Positions 11,768 through 20,511 are shown, counted from the stretch's first letter. The stretch is 64,000 bases of DNA from Paenibacillus cellulosilyticus (GCF_003182255.1 NZ_QGTQ01000001.1:1-64000), one strand, 5' to 3'. A program made the numbers and translations. The notes: generated by a model not told the origin, from the sequence alone.

Positions 11768-11808
11768 AAAAAAGACAGGCAGATGTCCGTTAGAACATCT
11801 GCCTGTCT
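11768..11808 (-). terminator. Rho-independent terminator of the U32 gene
   Basis: Perfect 14-bp stem (AGACAGGCAGATGT and its complement, arms 11773-11786 and 11795-11808) with an 8-nt loop. On the minus strand it is followed by TTTTTT. It lies 10 nt after the stop of the U32 gene. Confidence 0.93.
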
Positions 11809-11817
11809 ACGCTGCCG

Positions 11818-14349
11818 TTATTTAACCAGCTGACCGCGCGTTACTCCAAGCTGGTTGATTGCTTTCAAGCTGCGCCATACAGACGTGCCGCTAATGCGGC
11901 CAGCCAGCGCATCTTCATATAGATTCATGACCTCTTCCACTTTCTCAGCCGTTTCTTCAAGGAATTCGATTCGGAACGAGCGAACGCCCAGCTCGATAAA
12001 GTGGTTCAAGTATTCCGCACCGGATTGCTCAATTGCGTTGTAGACCGTATTACGACAGCCTTCATCGACGCGAACGGGATGGGACATCCCGATTCGGTCC
12101 TGCAGCGACGCACGCGACTCTTCGCATGGGCGGCCGCAGTTCGTGAAGTCTGTACCTTCACTCATGAATGTGCAGTATACGCAGTGCTCCGTATGGAACA
12201 TCGGCAAGTGCTGATGAAGCACGACTTCCAGCTTAGAAGTATCGGAATTGCCAAGCAAATCCACCATCTGCTGAATGTTCAGATCGTAAGAAGGAGTAAC
12301 TAGGTCACACCCTACTTCGGTGAACAGATTCACTGCTTTATGATTCGCGATGTTCAGCGAGAAATCACCAATCAACTGCGGGAACGGCTCGCCTGGTGGT
12401 GAGCTGGCCCGTGCACGCAGATAGTAGTAAAGCGCTCCTGTATTACGGATTAGCACAGCATCCGGCTTAAGCTTCAGGATATTGGCATGGTAGCCATTCT
12501 CTCCTGGCATATGAATACGTGGCGTAGCAAGTGCGATTGGCTTACCGGCATTGCGCGCGACTTCAATTGCTGCCGGGAACTGCTTGATGAACTCGAAGTC
12601 TGCATAAATCATCGTCGCGTTCGTCTTCACTGCTGCCTGTACCTGCTCGAGTGTTCGGCACAGCACCGTCAAATAAGGCTCTACATCATTGTCAGCGTTC
12701 GGTTTATTGCGAGATGCATCAGCGAATGTATCGACTTCATGTTTAATATAAACAGGAGGCTTCGGACGTTCTTCCGTCAGCTGCTCAACCGCTGCGCGGC
12801 GAATGCGATTCAGCTCACGAACGGGAATAATAAGCTCTCCGTCCAAATTCACTTCCAGTGTCTCAAGCTGATACAACGTTCCACCAAGTCGTCCGAGTTG
12901 ATCTTCGAGCAGCGCTTTGTCCATTGGACGCTTCAGCGCCGTCTGAAGCGGTATCTCCGACACCACTTCAACCGTCGTCCCTTTCTGCACATCTGTCCAC
13001 GTTGTAACCATCGGTTCGCCTGCACTGCCCGATACCGTTACGCGCATAGGGAACACACGATAAGGCTTGTCCGTCTCGAATGTAGCACGCAGACGTTTAT
13101 CCAGTGCGGGATCGCTCGTCTTCCATACTTTGTCGCCAACCTTCACACGGCGAAGATCAACATCATTACGTCCAGGTACGATCTCCAGCACAACACCTTC
13201 TTGTGCTTCACCTTCAATCTTGACCCCTTGGCGGCGAAGATCATAGACGCGGCCGCCTTCTTCTTTCTTCGTCGGATCACCTGCATCAAAGACGATACCG
13301 TCTCCGCGCTTAAGCGGCGCATCAATTCGGCATATAACGGCATCACGAAGTACTCGCTCTACGCGTCCAAGATAGACACCACGGCTTTTCGGGAATGTAC
13401 CATCGACGAGCTGTTTATTGTTCGTGCCTTTGAGGAAGCCATGCGTAAAGCCACGCGAGAAGCTCTGCTGCAGCTCGCGAACTTCTTCCTTCGAAGGTGC
13501 TGTTGGCAAACCGTCAAAGTAGTTGTCGATAACTTTCCGGTACTTGCTAACGACGTTCGCTACATATTCCGGACTCTTCAAGCGGCCTTCGATTTTGAAG
13601 GAAGTTACGCCAGCCTCGATAAGCTCTGGAATAATATCGATTGCAGCCAAGTCTTTCGGCGAGAGCAGATAGGCAACGTCGCCCATCGGCTTCTGTTCGC
13701 CGTCGATCATCAGATCATATGGCAAACGGCATGCTTGTGCGCATTCACCGCGGTTGGCCGAGCGTCCGCCCCACATTTCACTCGTCAAGCATTGACCCGA
13801 GTACGATACGCACAATGCACCGTGTACGAAAACCTCCATTGGCAGCTTCGCTTGTTCGCCAATCTTCTGAATTTGTTTCAGGTTGTTCTCGCGTCCAAGC
13901 ACGACCCGCTCCATCTCGAACGGCTTTGTGAACTCTACCGCCTCAGGCGAAGTAATCGTCATCTGCGTCGAGCCGTGAATCGGGAAGTCCGGTGACATCT
14001 CGCGGATAAGCTTCACAAGTCCAAGATCTTGTACGATAACAGCATCTACACCTGCGTCGATACAAGATTCGATCAGTTGCTTCGCATCATTTAATTCGTC
14101 TTCAAAAACGAGAATATTGAACGTCAGGAAGCCCTTTACGCCATAGCTATGCAAGAACGCCATAATTTCAGGCAATTCATCCGTTTGAAAATTGTTTGCG
14201 CGCGCACGTGCATTAAACTTCTCTACGCCAAAAAATATCGCATCGGCTCCATTGGCCACTGCTGCCCGCATGCAATCCCAATCGCCTGCTGGAGCCAGAA
14301 GCTCAATGTCACCTCGCTGGATTTGTTTCGTCATTACGAGATCCGCCAT
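11818..14349 (-). CDS. U32-family peptidase-like protein (RlhA/TrhP type), with DUF3656-like region
   Basis: Begins with the U32 signature ELLAPAGDWDCMRAAVANGA and continues with ADAIFFG, the cysteine cluster GRSANRGECAQACRLPY and KIEGRLKSPEYVANVV. A second cysteine group (HCVYC...CGRPC) lies near residue 740. Members of this family were named peptidases, but characterised ones (RlhA, TrhP/TrhO pathway) take part in hydroxylating rRNA or tRNA pyrimidines; the cysteines could bind an Fe-S cluster. The 843 residues indicate the long form with an extra C-terminal half. The start is uncertain: the ATG at 14334 (MTKQIQRGDIELLAPAG) would place the motif nearer the N-terminus, and neither ATG has ideal spacing to AAAGGA. 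Confidence 0.88.
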   Translation of the reverse strand: MADLVMTKQIQRGDIELLAPAGDWDCMRAAVANGADAIFFGVEKFNARARANNFQTDELPEIMAFLHSYGVKGFLTFNILVFEDELNDAKQLIESCIDAGVDAVIVQDLGLVKLIREMSPDFPIHGSTQMTITSPEAVEFTKPFEMERVVLGRENNLKQIQKIGEQAKLPMEVFVHGALCVSYSGQCLTSEMWGGRSANRGECAQACRLPYDLMIDGEQKPMGDVAYLLSPKDLAAIDIIPELIEAGVTSFKIEGRLKSPEYVANVVSKYRKVIDNYFDGLPTAPSKEEVRELQQSFSRGFTHGFLKGTNNKQLVDGTFPKSRGVYLGRVERVLRDAVICRIDAPLKRGDGIVFDAGDPTKKEEGGRVYDLRRQGVKIEGEAQEGVVLEIVPGRNDVDLRRVKVGDKVWKTSDPALDKRLRATFETDKPYRVFPMRVTVSGSAGEPMVTTWTDVQKGTTVEVVSEIPLQTALKRPMDKALLEDQLGRLGGTLYQLETLEVNLDGELIIPVRELNRIRRAAVEQLTEERPKPPVYIKHEVDTFADASRNKPNADNDVEPYLTVLCRTLEQVQAAVKTNATMIYADFEFIKQFPAAIEVARNAGKPIALATPRIHMPGENGYHANILKLKPDAVLIRNTGALYYYLRARASSPPGEPFPQLIGDFSLNIANHKAVNLFTEVGCDLVTPSYDLNIQQMVDLLGNSDTSKLEVVLHQHLPMFHTEHCVYCTFMSEGTDFTNCGRPCEESRASLQDRIGMSHPVRVDEGCRNTVYNAIEQSGAEYLNHFIELGVRSFRIEFLEETAEKVEEVMNLYEDALAGRISGTSVWRSLKAINQLGVTRGQLVK

Positions 14350-14408
14350 CCTTTGTCTAACATTCTATCCTCTAAGTGTACCAGAGCAGACATACTGATT
14401 CCACCGGC

Positions 14409-14449
14409 AAAAAATAAGCGCCGTCCCAACTTGGAGTTGGGACAGCGCT
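14409..14449 (-). terminator. Rho-independent terminator
   Basis: Arms AGCGC-GTCCCAAC and GTTGGGAC-GCGCT with one internal mismatch and a 5-nt loop (14417-14449). On the minus strand TTATTTTTT follows. It ends the transcript of the copper-amine-oxidase-N-like protein. Confidence 0.9.
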
Positions 14450-14492
14450 ATTGGTGAGCAAATCTTCTATTAAAGTATGCATCTCTACTAGA

Positions 14493-16388
14493 TTAGTTGA
14501 ACTTCAGCGACTCCAGCACCTTCGTTACTTCTTCTTGGTAACCTGCCGAATCATTCGCCTGACTTACCGTAAATTGAAGGACATACAGTCGGTTATTCCT
14601 CTCAATCATATAGACGGAAGACTTCAACGGTTGAGAAGCTTTTGGATAGACGACATCGATACGTTGGAACATACTGCCGTTAATGTTCACCATCACATTT
14701 TGTGAGATTTCAGCTCCTGCAGCTACCGCATCTTCATCGGTATTCAAATAGCTTGCAAGTGCCTTGTTATATTCAAGTGCGGTTGCATCTTCAATAACGT
14801 TCAAGAAAAATGTTCCATGATCCGTATAGTAGGATACAAGACTGGACTCGAAATCTTTCTCATCCGCTGTCCACGTTGCAGGCAGTTCGATCGAATAACT
14901 ATACTTGTTGCTTGATTTCTTCAAGACTTGACCTTCTAGATCCGTAGCTTCTTCTATCTCGCTGAAGTTGCTGTCCACGTACTTCGTATCGATTGACAGC
15001 GAGTTTATGATCTGAGTAAACATCAATTTGGTCTTCAGCGAATCAGCCTTAATCAAATAGAAACTTACACTATATTTATGGTCACCCGCAATTAGGAAAA
15101 CATCATATTCCGTAATCCAATTTTTCTTGTCCCACGTATATTCGTACTTCAGCACTTGTCCTTGACCGTTCTTCAACGTTATCGTCGATTCCTCGAAGTT
15201 ACGAATGTAGTCACTTGCAAATTGCTTCTCCAGCTTCGCGCGTTCTTTTGCACGCCATTGCTCGGCTGTTTCGTTATCGACGGTCGACTTGATCGCAAAG
15301 TCGATTAATCCTTCATCAACATTAAAGAAGAGTGGTGTCGACGATTCTGTATCACGATGCCAGTTGACCGGAAGCTTCACTTCAATGCCATAATCTTCAT
15401 CATGAACGGTAATGAAACCATTTACAACCTTCGTCACATCTTTCAAAGAACGATCAGATTTGTCGAATGAGAGCGTAAAGCTGTCAAGCAAGTCCTGATA
15501 CTTGTTCAACGCATCACGTGAAGTTGCTTTAACACCAGACATTACGACGAAAACTCGCTTGTCCTTCTGAATGCCACGATACTCGAAGAACCAGCCGTCA
15601 CGGCTCTTCGTTACCATTTTCTCATAGGACACGCCGCCTACGGAGATCGTCTTCTTCTCCATAACCAGCTCATTGTCGCCAAAGTACGTTTGGATTTGGT
15701 CGCGAAGCTCTTCCTTCGTCAGCGTGTCTTCTTCATCTTCGATACCAACGACAACCGTCGGATTGTTGGAACCGTCAGACCATACCGTCCAATCGCCATT
15801 ATCGCTCTGATAAGAAAGCGACAGGTCCGTCGGATAGTTCATGCTCCAGCCATAATAGCTGTCGCCTACCTTCGTCTTGCCTGCATCCGTATCGATACCG
15901 GACGTGCCGCCTGTATTCGTGGAAGCGGCGTCACCTGCAACTTTGCCCGTAATCGTAATGAGGTTGCCGCTTGGTACAACTGTTGCTCCGAATGCTTGCG
16001 CAATGACACGCACTGGCACGAGGGTCACACTGTTTACGATCTTCGGTGCAGTCGTAAGCTTCGTCACTACACCGTTAACCTTAACTTCCTTGCTGCCGAT
16101 CGTCAGAACGACAACCGTACTGTTATATTTGAGCGTAATGATCTTGTTCTTCTCAAGGTTCAGCTTAGCGCCAAACGCTTTCGTAATAACGCTAAGTGGA
16201 ACAAGCGTCGTGCCATTCTCTTTCACTGGTGGTTGAATCTTCGAATCTACTCCGTTGATGTTAACGGTAGGGCTGCCGATCGTCAGCTTAATGACGACCG
16301 AATCCCCCGCAGCAGCACTTGCTGCAATAGGGAAGCATGCGAGCAGCATGCAAAGTGCAGTCATAATAACTAGCAAACGTTTGGTCAT
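14493..16388 (-). CDS. Secreted protein with copper amine oxidase N-terminal-like domain
   Basis: 631 residues. A Sec signal peptide (RLLVIMTALCMLLACFPIAA, cleavage near ASA-AAG, residue 26) is followed by a stalk domain of the copper amine oxidase N-terminal type (about 27-150; TTLVPLSVITKAFGA and SVTLVPVRVIAQAFGA are its two repeat units). Three related beta-rich segments follow (about 170-310, 320-470, 480-631; compare YYGWSMNYPTDLSLSY, YGIEVKLPVNWHRD and KYSYSIELPATW). No catalytic motif of an amine oxidase is present. Such proteins are abundant in Paenibacillus and probably act at the cell surface; the role is unknown. AAGGAG lies 10 nt before the ATG and just beside the end of a 178-bp repeat. 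Confidence 0.85.
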   Translation of the reverse strand: MTKRLLVIMTALCMLLACFPIAASAAAGDSVVIKLTIGSPTVNINGVDSKIQPPVKENGTTLVPLSVITKAFGAKLNLEKNKIITLKYNSTVVVLTIGSKEVKVNGVVTKLTTAPKIVNSVTLVPVRVIAQAFGATVVPSGNLITITGKVAGDAASTNTGGTSGIDTDAGKTKVGDSYYGWSMNYPTDLSLSYQSDNGDWTVWSDGSNNPTVVVGIEDEEDTLTKEELRDQIQTYFGDNELVMEKKTISVGGVSYEKMVTKSRDGWFFEYRGIQKDKRVFVVMSGVKATSRDALNKYQDLLDSFTLSFDKSDRSLKDVTKVVNGFITVHDEDYGIEVKLPVNWHRDTESSTPLFFNVDEGLIDFAIKSTVDNETAEQWRAKERAKLEKQFASDYIRNFEESTITLKNGQGQVLKYEYTWDKKNWITEYDVFLIAGDHKYSVSFYLIKADSLKTKLMFTQIINSLSIDTKYVDSNFSEIEEATDLEGQVLKKSSNKYSYSIELPATWTADEKDFESSLVSYYTDHGTFFLNVIEDATALEYNKALASYLNTDEDAVAAGAEISQNVMVNINGSMFQRIDVVYPKASQPLKSSVYMIERNNRLYVLQFTVSQANDSAGYQEEVTKVLESLKFN

Positions 16389-16406
16389 AGATAGGTATCT
16401 CCTTAT

Positions 16407-16584
16407 AGAGGTTGTTCAAAAAGTCCGCTTTTGATCACGAAGCATCGCAGGAAGCGTATTCGGCATCGATTCTTGAATGAATCAGAGACTTCCGGTTCTC
16501 ACGTAGCACATCACTACGCTCCGATCCTCATTCCCTGCTTCATCCAAGCTTCTCGGTGCTGAAAACCGACCCTTTTGAACACAC
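16407..16584. repeat. 178-bp palindromic dispersed repeat, copy A
   Basis: Aligns without gaps over 178 nt with 42758-42935 at roughly 90 percent identity by eye. Its ends are imperfect inverted repeats (GTTCAAAAAGTCCGCTTTTG at the left, complement of GGTCGGTTTTCAGCACC at the right), so the whole unit can fold into a long hairpin. It encodes no protein. It ends 3 nt from the ribosome binding site of the downstream gene (14493-16388), so it lies in that gene's leader. The look is that of a MITE or REP-like palindromic unit; no target duplication was established. Confidence 0.85.
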
Positions 16585-16603
16585 ACTCATTAATGAATTC
16601 AAT

Positions 16604-17725
16604 TTACTTCTGGGTCCATGCGCTAAGCTTGATCTTCTTCGTGACGATATCACCGTCGGATAGTAACGTAATCTCGATGGACTGATCGGGTAAGTATGAT
16701 TTCAACAGCTCGTTCACTTCGACAATCGAAGACACTTGGGTTCCTGCCACCGCATAAAGCTGATCTCCGTTCTGAATTCCGGCATTCTTCGCAGCATCGC
16801 TCGTTACCTTCGTAATCGTAAGCGGCTCATCTGTCGGTAATCCAACGATTGCTGACCAGCTTTCCTCCAGCTCTACACCAAGTGACGCGCGATTTACTTT
16901 ACCGTACTTGGTAAAATGACTGAGGACATATTGCACGGTGTCCACTGGAATGGAGAAACCGAGATTATCCACATCATCACTGACGAATTTCATCGAGTTG
17001 ATGCCAATAACTTGGCCTTTCATATTCACAAGCGGTCCGCCGCTGTTGCCCGGATTGATCGCCGCATCTGTCTGCAAGAGCTTGTAGTAGGACGAAACAG
17101 ACCGATTCATGCCGCTAAGAATACCGCTTGTCGCTGTATTCCGAAGCGAGAACGATACCGGCGTACCGATTGCAACAACCTGCTCGCCAGCTTGAATCGT
17201 AAGTGGAATCGGTGCGAATGTTACAGGCTGCATTCCTGTCGCGTTAACTTTAACTACTGCAATGTCACTTGTTTCATCGATATACAGCGTCTTGCCATTG
17301 AATTGTTTGCCGTCTGCCGTAACGACGACAATGCTTGTCAAATCTTTCACAACATGAGCATTCGTTACGATTTGTCCATCTGCTTTCCAGACGAAGCCTG
17401 TACCGTGTGCAAGCGCATACCGATTGTCATAGCCCTTCACTTTGCCAATAATGCCCACAACTGAAGGTGATACTTTCTTCACAACATCCGGGATTTGATT
17501 TGCTGGCGTATAGGCATATTTGCCGCTCTTCGCGTCATAAGTCCCTGTACCTCCCAGCGCATTCGTCACTGCACTTGCTTTAACGTATACCTCACCGTTA
17601 ATCATTTTGGCATCTAACGAAATTGTGTTGCTAGATGAATTGCTTCCCGCTGCCCACGCGCTGCCCGCTACGAAGAGCAACGCTGCGAAGCTTGCAAAAG
17701 CGATCCGCAGCACCGCTTTTTTCAT
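16604..17725 (-). CDS. HtrA/DegP-family (S1C) serine protease, secreted
   Basis: Trypsin-like protease of the HtrA type. The start MKKAVLRIAF at 17725 is chosen because GAGGGG lies 9 nt before it; the longer frame to 17773 has no binding site. A signal peptide (IAFASFAALLFVAGSAWA) is followed by a short stalk-like domain (about residues 37-75, VYVKASAVTNALGG) resembling half of a copper amine oxidase N repeat. The protease domain then has the triad His in TNAHVV, Asp in SDIAVVK and Ser in NPGNSGGPL. One PDZ domain ends the protein (about 290-373). It lies just upstream of a gene with the same kind of stalk domain, which suggests a shared surface location. Confidence 0.9.
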   Translation of the reverse strand: MKKAVLRIAFASFAALLFVAGSAWAAGSNSSSNTISLDAKMINGEVYVKASAVTNALGGTGTYDAKSGKYAYTPANQIPDVVKKVSPSVVGIIGKVKGYDNRYALAHGTGFVWKADGQIVTNAHVVKDLTSIVVVTADGKQFNGKTLYIDETSDIAVVKVNATGMQPVTFAPIPLTIQAGEQVVAIGTPVSFSLRNTATSGILSGMNRSVSSYYKLLQTDAAINPGNSGGPLVNMKGQVIGINSMKFVSDDVDNLGFSIPVDTVQYVLSHFTKYGKVNRASLGVELEESWSAIVGLPTDEPLTITKVTSDAAKNAGIQNGDQLYAVAGTQVSSIVEVNELLKSYLPDQSIEITLLSDGDIVTKKIKLSAWTQK

Positions 17726-17975
17726 CAAGTTTTTCCCCTCTCGCTCTCTACTTTCGCTCCTATTTTCTACCATATAACTCTACTATAACTAGGACTATTT
17801 TGACAATTAAATATATATTAAAGAATAGGTGGAAAACGAGCGTTTTCAATTCCATAATTCGACAAATGTAGGCGCAACGTCACAAACTTTCCTCTTAAAT
17901 ATGAAAACGCTTTAATTTATGGCTAAAACGGAGAGAAATGCAGCATTAGACAGGCTACTTCCTTACTTTGGGGCA

Positions 17976-17984
17976 TGATATAAT
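17976..17984 (+). promoter_or_regulatory. Extended -10 promoter of the TIM-barrel gene
   Basis: Plus strand has TGATATAAT, a consensus extended -10 (TGnTATAAT), about 65 bp before the gene at 18049. No good -35 is seen 17 nt upstream, which extended -10 promoters do not need. The divergent htrA-like gene starts 250 bp to the left. Confidence 0.5.
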
Positions 17985-18048
17985 GGGGCCAGTTGTACGT
18001 ATGACATATGAATCTACATAAATCCAAATATCGGGAGGCTGTACTTAC

Positions 18049-19017
18049 ATGAAACTTGGCGTATTCACTGTATTGTTCGGAGGCAAACCGCTGGAGGAAG
18101 CACTCGACTATATCGCTTCTAAAGGCCTTGATGCTGTAGAGCTTGGAACAGGCGGTTATCCAGGTAACGCTCATTGCGATCCTGACACTCTGCTCGCTGA
18201 TGCCGGAAAGCTTCGTGACTTCAAACATGCGATCGAATCTCGCGGTCTGATGATCAGCGCACTGAGCTGTCATGCGAATCCTCTCCACCCACAGAAAGCG
18301 CTGGCTGAACCGGATGACGCTGTCATTCGCAAAACGATTGAGCTCGCTAACCGACTAGAAGTGCCAGTCGTCAATACATTCTCCGGCTGCCCTGGCGACC
18401 ATGAGGGTGCTAAATATCCAAACTGGCCAGTTGCACCTTGGCCTAACGATTATCAAGATATTCTGAAGTGGCAGTGGGAAGAGAAAGTTATCCCGTACTG
18501 GTCCGAGATTGGCAGCCTGGCAGAAGCAGCTAATGTCAAAATTGGTCTCGAGCTTCATGGCGGTTTCTCTGTTCACAGCCCTTCGACACTGCTGCGTCTA
18601 CGTGATGCGGCTGGCAAATCGATCGGTGCTAACCTTGACCCTAGCCATATGTGGTGGCAAGGCATTGATCCGGTACAAGCGGTTCGCATTCTCGGCCGCG
18701 CTGGCGCGATCCACCACTTCCACGCGAAAGATACGTCGATCGATCCGATCAACGTTAACGCGCATGGTATTACGGACATGCAGCCATACACGAATATGCT
18801 GGACCGCGCATGGCAGTTCCGTACAGTTGGCTTCGGCCATGACCTGAAAACGTGGGCAGACATTATCAGCGAGCTTCGCCTCGTTGGTTATGACTATGTG
18901 GTCAGCATTGAGCATGAAGACGGACTCATGTCGATTGACGAAGGCTTCTCGAAAGCCGTTCAGAATCTTCAGCAGGTGCTTATTCGTGAGCCGCTGGGCG
19001 AGATGTGGTGGGTGTAG
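18049..19017 (+). CDS. Sugar phosphate isomerase/epimerase family protein (TIM barrel)
   Basis: 322 residues of the xylose-isomerase-like TIM barrel superfamily (AP endonuclease family 2 fold; IolE and related isomerases). Motifs that fit metal-binding positions are GLELHGGFSVH, NLDPSHMWWQG, HFHAKDTSI and VSIEHEDGLM. One of few plus-strand genes here; GGGAGG lies 11 nt before the ATG. It appears to be monocistronic. The substrate cannot be told from sequence; IolE-like inosose handling is only one possibility, as no other inositol gene is nearby. Confidence 0.88.
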   Translation: MKLGVFTVLFGGKPLEEALDYIASKGLDAVELGTGGYPGNAHCDPDTLLADAGKLRDFKHAIESRGLMISALSCHANPLHPQKALAEPDDAVIRKTIELANRLEVPVVNTFSGCPGDHEGAKYPNWPVAPWPNDYQDILKWQWEEKVIPYWSEIGSLAEAANVKIGLELHGGFSVHSPSTLLRLRDAAGKSIGANLDPSHMWWQGIDPVQAVRILGRAGAIHHFHAKDTSIDPINVNAHGITDMQPYTNMLDRAWQFRTVGFGHDLKTWADIISELRLVGYDYVVSIEHEDGLMSIDEGFSKAVQNLQQVLIREPLGEMWWV

Positions 19018-19043
19018 GGGCGAAACCCCTACGGCCCCTGTTT
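19014..19043 (+). terminator. Possible terminator overlapping the stop codon
   Basis: GTAGGGG and CCCCTAC form a 7-bp stem with loop CGAAA (19014-19032); the left arm includes the TAG stop. GGCCCCTGTTTT follows, so the T-run is 5-6 nt late. A stronger bidirectional terminator follows at 19345. Confidence 0.4.
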
Positions 19044-19086
19044 TAAAACAGTTTACTTCAAGATTTCTACCCGCCTAAATCAGGAG

Positions 19087-19235
19087 TTCTACCCACCTAA
19101 ATCCCCCCTGCTAGGGAGGACCCCAGGGGACTGCCGTCCCCTGGACCCCGGAAGGGGTCGTGGGATAGACAGAGACGTGATCGCGTACTTTAGTGGTAGG
19201 AGTCGCGTGCCCTCTGGGCAAGCTTATGGTTGTGC
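19087..19235 (+). repeat. GC-rich dispersed repeat, copy 1
   Basis: Matches the reverse complement of 32217-32374 along almost its full length: TTCTACCCACCTAAATC, CCCTGCTAGGGAGGACCCCA, GTCCCCTGGACCCCGGAAGG, then a more diverged half ending GGGCAAGCTTATGGTTGTGC. It contains two strong hairpins, CCAGGGGAC-TGCC-GTCCCCTGG and GACCCC-GGAA-GGGGTC. The first 17 nt also appear just before it in altered form (about 19066-19080). It has no coding potential. Confidence 0.75.
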
Positions 19236-19345
19236 GTGGAAAGCTCATGATTTATTGCGGGACTAAGATGCGTATTATCTACAACGTGCTTGGAGTCGCG
19301 TGGGCAAGCTTATGGTTGCGTGAGAAGTGCATGAGTTAATAAAGC
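19199..19345 (+). repeat. Partial tandem duplication inside the repeat region
   Basis: A segment starting GGAGTCGCGTGCCCTCTGGG at 19199 is partly repeated from 19292 (GGAGTCGCGTGGGCAAGCTT); both continue with AAGCTTATGGTTG, a GTG-GAA/GTGAGAA stretch and an A/T-rich end. This explains most of the otherwise gene-free 19018-19344 interval. Confidence 0.55.
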
Positions 19346-19388
19346 AAAAAGACCTCAAATTTCACTTATGAAATTTGAGGTCTTTTTG
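19345..19388. terminator. Bidirectional rho-independent terminator
   Basis: Perfect 20-bp stem (CAAAAAGACCTCAAATTTCA and its complement, arms 19345-19364 and 19369-19388) with loop CTTA. The A/T tracts inside the stem give a T-run in both directions. It serves the TIM-barrel gene on the plus strand and the small gene at 19417 on the minus strand. Confidence 0.93.
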
Positions 19389-19416
19389 TTTGTTACTTAT
19401 GTAGACCGGGCTGGTC

Positions 19417-19641
19417 TTATTTCATCCAGCTCTCCGTAATCATGACGTAGTCAGAAAACAGAAAAACAGCCAGCGAAACGAATGCGAATCCGATTGCAAA
19501 AACGTTCTTCTTTGGTCTTGCCATCAACAACCTTACGAATCCGATTGCAATTAGAATCGTGAATGCAAGCATGAACCAGTCGAACGCATTAATGTTGCTC
19601 GTCGACGCTGCAGCTGTTGCCGCCTCTTCTGCAAGATACAT
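19417..19641 (-). CDS. Small membrane protein, DUF2759-like
   Basis: 74 residues with two clear membrane helices (FDWFMLAFTILIAIGFVRLL, about 20-39; FAIGFAFVSLAVFLFSDYVM, about 48-67) and a short basic loop (ARPKKN). An excellent AAAGGAGGT lies 7 nt before the ATG. Length and layout resemble the DUF2759 family (B. subtilis YqgW type), of unknown function; that assignment is by memory of the family pattern and is moderate. Its own terminator follows at 19345-19388. Confidence 0.75.
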   Translation of the reverse strand: MYLAEEAATAAASTSNINAFDWFMLAFTILIAIGFVRLLMARPKKNVFAIGFAFVSLAVFLFSDYVMITESWMK

Positions 19642-19903
19642 GGGATGACCTCCTTTTCGTCACACGTCACCTATCATATTCCTATGTTAGCGGCTGACGA
19701 CCAGTGATGCAAGTCCCGACCGAAATCCGTAACAAGTTTGTCAACATTTTACCTCAATTGGATATAAGTTAACCATTGTTATTTCGACCCATTCTAACAT
19801 TATTGTTATCTCCTGATGAAAAATCATTCAGTGTACCGACCTATTCGCAACAAAATCCGTGTATGTACAGGGCCGTTCCACTAGAGAATAGCCCCTTTTC
19901 AGG

Positions 19904-20188
19904 CTAGAAAATCAAATCAATCGTCACGTAGTCGAGATTGCGATACAGCAGCATCTCGGTACGACCGGTGGCTTCATCTTGAATCACAACATGATCCTTC
20001 CCGGTAGACACAATAACCCCTGTGAACGAGCGTGCATTCCACTGCGAGTTGTTCGGATATGTCATATAGAAAGTTGCCAGATTGCCTCGTACCGATTGAA
20101 GCCATCGTTGATAGCCCATCATCCGAATGCGATTGCGATTACGACGGCGTTTTTCATTCCGTCTGATCGTTCGCTTAGCCTCTCCCAT
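19904..20188 (-). CDS. GerQ-like spore coat protein
   Basis: The C-terminal half (ATFYMTYPNNSQWNARSFTG, then STGKDHVVIQDEATGRTEML and NLDYVTIDLIF) matches the conserved GerQ domain, a coat protein that is cross-linked by transglutaminase in Bacillus spores. The N-terminal part here is a very basic helix (KRTIRRNEKRRRNRNRIR) instead of GerQ's Gln/Pro-rich tail, so it is a paralogue or a divergent form. The start is open: ATG at 20188 has AGGAGAGG 9 nt upstream and is preferred; ATG at 20230 also has GGGGAG at good spacing; the longest frame begins at 20269 with a poor site. Confidence 0.8.
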   Translation of the reverse strand: MGEAKRTIRRNEKRRRNRNRIRMMGYQRWLQSVRGNLATFYMTYPNNSQWNARSFTGVIVSTGKDHVVIQDEATGRTEMLLYRNLDYVTIDLIF

Positions 20189-20313
20189 CCTCCACCTCTC
20201 CTGCTCCTCCGAGTCCTCTGATGACAGCATATGAGCGCACTCCCCAACTCGTATGGACAATCCGAGCATAGCTGATGCACTTCCAGCAGATGCGGAGGTG
20301 GAATCAGTAGGCG

Positions 20314-20511
20314 TCAGTCCTTCAGTTCAATCCGATTTCCCTCGGGATCGATGATGACACCGATTGTTCCCCAATAGAATTGTCTAACCTTCACCTCAAC
20401 GCCTCTTCGGGATAACTCTTCCACCGCAGCATCAAAATGACGTACATTGAACCGAAGAACCGTCGGGTTCTGTGATCTGAGATGCCCGTCTCATGAATAT
20501 CCACAACTCAT
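20314..20511 (-). pseudogene. VOC (glyoxalase/bleomycin resistance) family gene remnant
   Basis: Reading the minus strand from 20490 gives DGHLRSQNPTVLRFNV, then HFDAAVEELSRRGVEVKV and GVIIDPEGNRIELKD before a TGA at 20314. This is the C-terminal half of a VOC-fold domain. In the same frame an ATG at 20511 (with AGAGGTG next to it) runs only six codons before an in-frame TGA at 20491-20493. The N-terminal half of the domain is missing, so this is a broken, deleted gene. No other feature is seen between it and the coat protein gene. Confidence 0.75.

Noticed and set aside
12487-13995. 502-codon plus-strand frame
   Set aside because: Antisense to the U32 gene; rich in His, Arg and Cys as is usual for shadow frames, with no recognisable motif.
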